Below, piece by piece: positions 56,936 through 64,000 of a stretch of DNA of 64,000 bases. Made by a program: the position numbers and the translations under genes. The notes beneath the pieces were generated by a model that was not told the origin of the DNA, did no database searches, and saw only the letters and a program-made list of their open reading frames with translations. Location: contig CP136063.1 in the NCBI GenBank assembly GCA_032622095.1, positions 204,213,934 through 204,277,933 of the forward strand. Reading direction: 5' to 3'. Position 1 is the first letter of the stretch. Every line of letters starts with the position of its first letter. The DNA comes from Siphonodentalium dalli (taxonomy: Eukaryota; Mollusca; Scaphopoda; Gadilida; Siphonodentaliidae).

Positions 56936-57897
56936 ATACAGTCGGTAGTGTGTTTTATTATATGCTTCCCTATTAAATAGTGCGAAATTGTCGCAATGTA
57001 AATACCGTATTTAATGTCTAGACCAACAGAAAAGATATCATTTTGTTATTCAAAAATTATATCTTCACTGTCGCTTATTTTCGGTAAAATCACCGAATAA
57101 TACTTACGAATACTAATGCGCAACTGAACTTTGATAAAAAAAGACGTGTTTAAACTGAAATAATGCTATTATTTCGCTATTAGAATGTCATCTTATTGTT
57201 ATTTGGGATATTAAATTGGTATCCGTCCATAATTATTTGTCGTTTTTAGTGATAATTTGTTGGAACTGTTTTCGTTAGCGGACGATTAATTTCTCGTCAT
57301 TTGAATGTGATTCGTTGGCTATCAGTTGGCGAACAACAGCAATCAATTTTCAATATAATTAAATATATTAAATATAATTATCGAAATGGTTAAAGCATAT
57401 AATAAAAATAACACCCATATATGGTGTTTTGAGTGAATCCCATATTATATTTTTCGTGTATGACTAGCAGTGTAAATACACGATTACGAAATAATCGCAT
57501 TTATTTTCAAGCGATCCGTCTCTACAGTAGTCAAATAAACCATTGGTTTTGGGTATGACGGTATTGAAACACGAGGTGTCGATTTCCAGTTTTGCGCATG
57601 CGCACACAAATCTTTGAGACGCCATTTCTACAATTCCAAGGTTGGGAAAAAATCTTCTCTTGAAATAATTTAAGAACTCATAAATGTAGAAGATTTTATT
57701 TACTTTAGACGATAGAACGTCCGGCATCGACCATTGCGCATCGTTGGGTGCCTTTGTCTCACCAATTTTCGTGTAACATTCGTATTTATTCGCCGTTTTA
57801 AAAACCGGCTTTGAACTTTCGACTTTGTTTACGTTTTATTTTATTACCGTACGACCGGTCCTGATATCTCAGTCGATTTTCTTTAACTTTATGCTCC
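56936..57897. other. No recognised feature between gene B and the retrotransposon
   Basis: An 87-codon minus-strand frame at 57464-57727 shows no recognised domain. The left boundary of the retrotransposon probably lies between about 57740 and 57897 but no terminal repeat could be fixed by eye. Confidence 0.4.
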
Positions 57898-58605
57898 ATG
57901 GCGTGCGCTATGGTCGATGCTGACTCTGTCCGTGTTTTAGTTTGGGGCCACAGTTATATTAAGCGTCTCGCCGATTCATTATTATCGTCTGCTGGGCCCA
58001 CAACAATTTTTTTTAATGCTTTCGCATTTTCAACTGCCTCTGGGGCTTTTGAAGTCAGAATGCTGGGTGTAGGGGGATCTACCTGTGAGTCCATGCAGCT
58101 GAGGGATTGGGCCCGAGTGGCTGAATACCACCCTCACATTGTAATTTTACAGACCGGCGGAAATTCATTGGCTCAGCCAGCCGGGACCGGTCCCTCAGTT
58201 GCAGCGGAAGTTGCAGTTTTGGCGAGGCGGTCAGTGCGGGAACTAGATGTTAAATTAGTTTTCATAGGACACCCCTTCCCCAGCACTGACATTAAATATA
58301 AAATTAAACCAGCAGTTGGTCCTCCTATCTTGGTGCGCTCGCCAGTGGATCCCATAACATATAACATGAGAGTTTTAGAGGTAATACATAAATTGTTAAA
58401 AAATTTTTCACAATAATCCTCTCAACTCTCAGGCAGCCAAATCATAGTTTGGCAACATCGGGATTTGGGGATGGAATCCCTTCAGTATCTTTCAGATGGG
58501 GTACATCTAAATGATGTGGGGCTGCGTTTCTTTTTCCGCAGTATCCGGGGTGCCATCCTTCACGGGGTCGGTCGCTATCGTAACCGACAGATTTTTCATA
58601 ACTAA
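57898..58605 (+). pseudogene. SGNH/GDSL-type hydrolase frame of a DIRS/Ngaro-like element
   Basis: The frame opens with ATG at 57898 and is broken only by TAA at 58414-58416. The same frame then continues to a second stop at 58603. Visible blocks: 'VWGHSYIKRL' (nucleophile Ser19; His replaces the usual Asp of GDS), 'GVGGST' (oxyanion Gly near 59), 'LQTGGNSL' (Asn89), and after the stop 'DGVHLNDVGL', the Asp-x-x-His block. All four SGNH positions are therefore present. Hydrolase frames of this type are known in Ngaro-group retrotransposons; their role there is unclear. It might be a remnant of an upstream copy rather than part of the same unit. Confidence 0.78.
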
Positions 58606-60030
58606 ACTACAGGTCGTGTCTGGGGACTATGGTTTCAGCACATTCGATCCTTTTACCTGCATTCCATGTATTTTGGCAATGCATTCTCGTATGTTATTAT
58701 GTTATACGGTGCACTTTTTATCTTTGAATCTAGTCCCTTTGGGACCCATACTGAAAGCAACATGTTCACAGGCCCAATTTTACGTGGCATTTCTTTTGCG
58801 ATTACCTTCATATCATGTTTGGCGATAGCTAGTTGCGATTTCCTAATTTAGGATGCCTTACAGACGTTTAAACAACTTTGCTCATTGTCATCGCTATTGC
58901 CTTTGCTGAGCTAGCCTCTCATCTGTTAAATTGCTTTCAGCCCATATCGCGCCACTCAATTTCGGGAATGTTTATCCCTTAGGGAATGTTTATCCCTCCT
59001 GTTTGTGGCTATTATTTTGCGATTGCCTTCCTATCAAGGTTGGCACATTGTTGATAGCAATTTGCGGGTGCCTAATTTTTGACACCTTACAGTTGTTTTA
59101 AACAGTAGTCATCCAATGCCTAGCTATTTACATTTCATGAGCTAGCCACTTGCACGCTCACTTGCTTTCTGCCTGTATCGCGCCACTCGTTCGGGGACTG
59201 GTTGGGAGCCCCAGATGCCTTTACGTTGCTTTTGAATACAGGGAGCAAATTACTTTTGAAATGTTGATTAGCAAATAACCTCACATTGACATGTTTGGAT
59301 AGCATTGTTCGATCATAAACAATTCTAACTAAACTGCATAGCTATTATCCAAATTTGGGTCGCGTATAGTGATGCGATATCAGTTAATTTGCTCCCCGCA
59401 CCCTTTCGCCATATGATGGCTTAGAGTTCACTTACAAACCACATATCACGAGTCCCCAGACTTGGTTTGTAGACTGAGACATACATATAGATACATGTTT
59501 CTGTAAGTACAAGTACAATTGCATTTGTGGAATGTCTGTCTGTGTGTTTGATTTGTGGATGAGTGGCATTATTTGTATACATACAAACTTCACAAAATAC
59601 TTTATACCGGTAGCTTTGGATGTCTCTCACCTGTCTTTTAGTAGACTGATTCGCCTCCCAGCTTTATTTCTGCTATTTAATCAATACAACTCAACAGGTT
59701 AAAGCTATCTGAAATACACATGGGTGTTCAATATAAATCCGCTTGCCTCATATTTCCTGGCACATATGTCTATTGTTAAAATTTTATTACTTAACCTGTT
59801 TGTTAATTTGTATATTGTTATTCGGTTAAATCACAAAATGAGCTAGCAACTATTGGTATGAATAATTAGTGTCATTCAGACTACCGACCAATATTCTAGT
59901 ATTAAATTCGGTCGCGTTCATTTGGAACATCTGCTCTTTTTTGAGTCGCTCTCACTTACTAGTAGGTCATGGGACATTTTTAGCTATTAATAGACAGGTG
60001 AGAGCTTCATTCTCCTATTTTCCATTTAGC
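58606..60030 (+). other. Non-coding part of the retrotransposon with an internal duplication
   Basis: A roughly 230-bp segment is repeated with divergence: 'gatagc.agttgcga.t.cctaattt', 'ccttacag.cgtt.aaac' and 'tatcgcgccactc' occur near 58823-58970 and 59055-59200. DIRS/Ngaro elements carry split direct repeats at their ends, so this may be such a repeat, in which case the hydrolase belongs to a neighbouring copy. No coding frame. Confidence 0.5.
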
Positions 60031-61596
60031 ATGGTCCACAAACGTACACGGAAGAGTCCTCCACCAGTCCCTACTCGCCCAGCACGCAAGCGGGGACGTC
60101 CACGGAAAGTGCCAGCCGCGGTGGGCGACATCCAGCCGCTCGATTTGTCGTTGTCAGCTCGGACTTCCATACCTTTAGCATTGCCAGTGTCCACTCCATC
60201 GGTGTTTACCGGTTCGATACCTCAGCAGCCATTCACTCTATCGGTTCCTCCGAGTCCAGAACCTCGCCAGGCTGTCCTTCACTCTGTCACTACCACCGGT
60301 GCAGGGCCACACCTACTATTTTCACAGGCGGATCCGGTGCGTGCAGACTTTCTCGGACACCATTCATGGGCTAGCTCGGCAGTGGGACAACAACCAATCC
60401 CATTTATGGACTCTACCACATTTTGGCAGCCAGCTAGTGCCTGTCATTCCTCAGCTAGTTCTACTTTCCGTCCAGTGGTTACACAAACTCGCACAGTGCC
60501 GGTCGTTCATTGGACTGCCTCCACTCCGGTGGTTACCACACTTCCGATTACCATGTCGGCTCACCGTCAGGCATGTGCCGGTCCTCAGCCAGTTCTGTCT
60601 GCTCAGCACTTTCCTACATCAGAGGTGGATCAGCTTTCTTCAGCCTGTCATGACCAGCCTGGTCGCCGGAATGAACAATTTATGTGTGCAGTATCTCAAC
60701 CGACTCCATTGTCAGCATCACCTGAAATGCAGGGTCACTCAAACCATGGTGCATTTGCATTAGCATCTACCGGTATGCCAATTTTTCCTGTAATTGATAC
60801 ATGCAATACCTCTTTTATTGCAGAGCCTCAGCTCAATGCAAACAGCTTAGTTTCCAACACAATTCCCCTAGAGGATATGGTGCCCCAACGATTAAAAGAA
60901 AAAAATTGGGCAGGGGATTTTATCGAGTTTTCCGAACTCCTCCCCTCCAATCGTGATTCTCAGGACTACAATGTAGTACAAATAGACGGATTTGAGAATG
61001 ATCGTCCAGTGTTTTCCTGCTCCACAAAACCCCCTAAGGGTATTCAAAATATTGGACAGTGGTTTGTGGCTTACGAGATTTTCATGGCCGTTTACTTGAT
61101 GAAGCATGGTGATTCAACCATTACTGTCGCACGACAAATGCTCAAATATCAATCGAACATTCGTAACATTGCTACTGGGAAAGGTAATTGGTCCTGGTAT
61201 GACCGCGAATTCCGTCGCTTGCAACACTCACACAAATTGGCATGGAACCAAATACATAACGAGTTATGGTTTGAAGCCCGTTTTAGCACCAACTTAAATA
61301 CGTTGCAGAAATATAATGCTCCACAGAAGCAAAACTCAAATAGGAACCAGACCTACTCTTACAGACCATTTAACCGCTCTCATCCTTACCGCTCATCACC
61401 GGTACCTCGCGGTTACTGCATAAAATTTCATAGTGGGCGCCCATGTAGCGGACAATGTCCGTACAACCACACTTGTCCTGCATGTCATAGGAACCATGCT
61501 CTGCACACATGTACTGCTTCAAACAATACAAATACTCACCCCTTTCGGGCCAATGCCCACCCCAAGCGAGGGCGAAGTCAACCGGTATCCAAATAA
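60031..61596 (+). CDS. Gag-like protein of the DIRS/Ngaro-like element
   Basis: The frame is open upstream to about 59869, but the first ATG is at 60031, giving 521 residues. The N-terminus is basic and has an AT-hook-like 'RKRGRPRK'. A long Ser/Thr/Pro-rich middle follows, then a compact predicted domain ('GQWFVAYEIFMAVYLM', 'WYDREFRRLQ') and a C-terminal Cys/His cluster ('CSGQCPYNHTCPACHRNH') that could bind zinc and nucleic acid. Position before RT and the composition support a structural or RNA-binding role. No stop or shift was seen. Confidence 0.75.
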   Translation: MVHKRTRKSPPPVPTRPARKRGRPRKVPAAVGDIQPLDLSLSARTSIPLALPVSTPSVFTGSIPQQPFTLSVPPSPEPRQAVLHSVTTTGAGPHLLFSQADPVRADFLGHHSWASSAVGQQPIPFMDSTTFWQPASACHSSASSTFRPVVTQTRTVPVVHWTASTPVVTTLPITMSAHRQACAGPQPVLSAQHFPTSEVDQLSSACHDQPGRRNEQFMCAVSQPTPLSASPEMQGHSNHGAFALASTGMPIFPVIDTCNTSFIAEPQLNANSLVSNTIPLEDMVPQRLKEKNWAGDFIEFSELLPSNRDSQDYNVVQIDGFENDRPVFSCSTKPPKGIQNIGQWFVAYEIFMAVYLMKHGDSTITVARQMLKYQSNIRNIATGKGNWSWYDREFRRLQHSHKLAWNQIHNELWFEARFSTNLNTLQKYNAPQKQNSNRNQTYSYRPFNRSHPYRSSPVPRGYCIKFHSGRPCSGQCPYNHTCPACHRNHALHTCTASNNTNTHPFRANAHPKRGRSQPVSK

Positions 61597-63033
61597 ATCA
61601 CTGCAGTGTACGGGCCATCCAACTACCCCTATCAAAGTTGAACAACTGAAAATATTGCTCGATGGTTATCCCATTGCTAAACTTCAATACCTTATCACCG
61701 GGTTTTCTCATGGATTTAGATTAGGTTATGCCGGTCCTCCAGGAACACAAATGTCTCCTAACCTCCAGTCTGCCCTGGACCTACCGACAGTGGTTGATGA
61801 AAAACTGGCCAACGAACTTCTTGCAGGTCGAGTTGCAGGGCCTTTTGACACACAACCTCTGCAAAATTTTCGGGTTTCCCCATTGGGTTTGGTCCCGAAG
61901 AAAAAACCTGGGGAATATCGTATAATACATCACCTTTCATTTCCGACCGGTTCCCCCGTCAACGATGGCATTCCCACATGTAACTCAACAGTTCAATACG
62001 CCACGGTTTATGATGCTATCCGTCTTATAAAATCAGCGGGCAAGGGCAGTTTCTGCTCAAGGACAGATGTTAAAAATGCTTTTAAATGCGTCGGGATCCA
62101 TCACGAAGACCATAACCTCTTGGGTTTCCGTTGGCGGGACCAATTTTACTATGACCGAACCCTACCCATGGGGGCATCCAGTTCATGTTTAATATTTGAA
62201 TGTTTTAGCACAGCTCTTGAATGGGTAGCTGTCAATAAACTTGGTATCTCCAGGGTAACACATGTTTTGGATGACATATTCATAGTTCAGGCTACAGAAG
62301 AACTGTGCCGTAAATCATTGGAAAGCTTTTTGGGGATGTGCAATTTCTTGGGGTACCTATGGCTCCTGAGAAAACTTTCCAACCCAGTCAGGTTATGACA
62401 TTTTTGGGTGTTGAATTAGACACTGTCTTAATGGAGGCCCGTCTCCCTTTGGACAAGATTTTAGACTGTCAGACTCGCATACAAAACCTGTTGGGGGTGA
62501 AGAAGACAACACTGCGGGAGCTTCAAAGTATAATATGGGTGCTAAATTTTGCTTGTCCAGTGGTCTTGCCGGGACGTGTGTTCTTAAGACGTCTCATTAA
62601 TTTGACCCTCCACATAACTAAGCCCAATCACAGAATCCGTCTTAATAAACAAACTAAAGCTGACCTACAGCTTTGGCTTACATTTTTAACCAATTATAAT
62701 GGCAGCACTTTTTTCTTAGACGAACATTGGCTCAGTACCGACAACCTACAGTTGTACACAGATTCCGCTCCAATTGGTTTCGGTGCAATTTTTAAATTTA
62801 AATGGTTCTATGGGGCTTTTCCATCAGAAACCGCCTACCATATTTCAATTCTGGAGCTTTACCCTATAGTAGTAGCCCTTTACATATGGGGACCAGACAT
62901 AGCAAATAAAAGTATCATCTTCAATAGTGACAATGAAGCAGTAGTTACCATTATCAACCAACAAACATGCAAGGATGTTAATTTGTTAACACTTCTGCGT
63001 CGTCTCATTTTGTTATCTCTCAAGTATAACTAG
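61433..63033 (+). pseudogene. Reverse transcriptase/RNase H of a DIRS/Ngaro-like element
   Basis: The frame overlaps the end of gag by about 160 bp in the +1 frame; the first ATG in it is 61553. RT signatures: 'VPKKKPGEYRIIHHLSFP', 'RTDVKNAF' (motif A Asp near 62063), 'YYDRTLPMGASSSCLIFE', and 'HVLDDIF' (motif C, about 62263-62274). Near 62350 one base is missing from a G run, moving the reading to the third frame, which continues 'MTFLGVELDT' and RNase H signatures 'LYTDSAPIGFGAIF', 'ELYPIVVAL', 'FNSDNEA'. It stops at 63031 short of the usual end. The LPMGASSS pattern and motif order fit DIRS/Ngaro rather than LTR elements. Confidence 0.85.
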
Positions 63034-64000
63034 TAGGGCGGCTAAGTGTAAAATTATGGTAAAATCGTTCAGTTGGTGATACAAGCATGAAACTTGGTAT
63101 GCATGATCAATATATATTACTAAAACAAATTGCTCGACAAACCAATCAAAATGGCCACCGGATTCAAGATGGCCGCCATTTTTCAAAATGGCCGCCGCAT
63201 TGAACTTCTACCCAATATATAAGATACACTAGTCACTAACCACTTTTCGGTTCTTTCTTTGTTACGATATATAAGTAAATCATATCTTTAAAGGTTGCAT
63301 TATCATAAGTATGCAAAATTATTATTATTTTTTGGAATTTTTTGATTATTTTCATATTTTTACAGGTTTTTTCCTCAAAATTCTTCAAAAAATATCTAGA
63401 TGACTACTTTTTCAGCAACTGCAACTATTGTATAGGTCTATATGTGGTATAGCATAGATACTTAGTTTAAGGCATGTGATTTCTTTGGTACTACTCTTCT
63501 GGAGTTATTGAATTTTGTTAAATGATGTGTGTAAATAGGTTGTTAACATGCATGTGCACGTTGGTATAGTGTGAGTTAAAATGTTTAAGTTCTGCTTGGT
63601 GTTGATATTATTGACAACACAATTGCTAATATTAATAGTGTAATCAATTGTATACATTTCATATTTGAAGTCATCAAATACTGTTGACATGTCATTCCAT
63701 ATTTTGTACAAATCGGTCTTCAATATTCTATTGATTATTTTCTTATGCAGATGTCAAATTTCTCTGAAGGAGGAGCACAAACATGGTCACGATGTGCTTA
63801 TGAATTTCTCGGACAGAGTTCTGTGCTATCTCAAGCTTGTAGATATAATTAAGTGCTACACATTGCTGGAGCAGCAGAAATCATTCGTAAACATATGCTT
63901 GAAAATCGTACCAAATTTGACAACAAGTTTGAACAAGGATGTATACAAAGTTCTGTACCACAAACCCTTCTGCAATTTGTATGTATGATTGGGCATGGTG
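63034..64000. other. Unassigned repeat-like DNA after the truncated RT
   Basis: Homology to the retrotransposon ends abruptly at 63030, so this may be an insertion or a deletion junction. 'aaaatggccaccgg', 'aagatggccgcc' and 'aaaatggccgcc' recur near 63147-63198. A 107-codon frame at 63665-63988 follows a possible acceptor ('tttcttatgcag' at about 63751) but shows no recognised domain. Tyrosine recombinase motifs were not found. Confidence 0.45.

Noticed and set aside
56626-56976. 116-codon Ser/Leu/Pro-rich frame
   Set aside because: It is the CT microsatellite read in one frame and lies across the acceptor side of a real minus-strand exon.
63665-63988. 107-codon plus-strand frame possibly encoding a tyrosine recombinase
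   Set aside because: No catalytic R..HxxR..Y pattern could be recognised; left as unassigned.

Overview
The window looks like animal nuclear DNA, AT-rich and crowded with transposable elements. The only recognisable host gene is split into short exons with GT..AG borders and consistent phases. No bacterial operon or viral genome structure is visible. The repeat mix fits a marine invertebrate, most likely a mollusc, but that is inference: a DIRS/Ngaro-type retrotransposon with an SGNH-hydrolase reading frame, Helitron-like elements with internal tandem repeats, many short foldback elements, and repeats containing the 'gggccataactct' phrase familiar from bivalve genomes.

Host genes. Gene B is a PLP-dependent threonine dehydratase (threonine ammonia-lyase) with a C-terminal ACT domain. 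It runs on the minus strand from about 56.7 kb down to 31.4 kb. Seven exons were located (56429-56670, 52397-52559, 48283-48373, 46488-46563, 40882-41007, 38735-38902, 31372-31476). Their junction phases agree up to the ACT exon. The 5' exons lie outside the window or were not found, and one short exon between the ACT exon and the last exon was not found. Exon 40882-41007 has an in-frame TAG at a conserved position, so gene B may be a pseudogene or a nonsense allele. At the left edge, 171-275 on the plus strand is the last exon of a second copy, gene A. The two 3' ends face each other, and similarity continues through the 3' flanks, so 0-2.6 kb and 29.2-31.6 kb form an inverted duplication filled with transposons.

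Layout. 0-12.6 kb: end of gene A, then double-hairpin MITEs of two families, foldback MITEs, and TTAA-flanked MITEs. 13.5-15 kb: mariner-type palindromic MITEs. 15.2-20.3 kb: one long Helitron-like element followed by head-to-tail short Helitron-like units. 21-25.5 kb: MITEs and a two-module minisatellite. 26-29.2 kb: a decayed CR1/Jockey-like LINE split by a hAT-type element with a perfect 8-bp target duplication. 29.2-57 kb: gene B, its introns filled with hAT, TTAA, Helitron, foldback and minisatellite sequence. 57.9-63.0 kb: a DIRS/Ngaro-like retrotransposon in the order SGNH hydrolase, gag-like, RT/RNase H. It has one internal stop and one frameshift, and no tyrosine recombinase is visible. 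63.0-64.0 kb: unassigned repeat-like DNA.

The most unusual structures are the roughly 69-bp palindrome used as a subterminal module by two MITE families with different termini; the tandem Helitron-like array with CTAG/TC junctions; several TTAA-duplicating element families without a visible transposase; and the SGNH reading frame placed upstream of gag.
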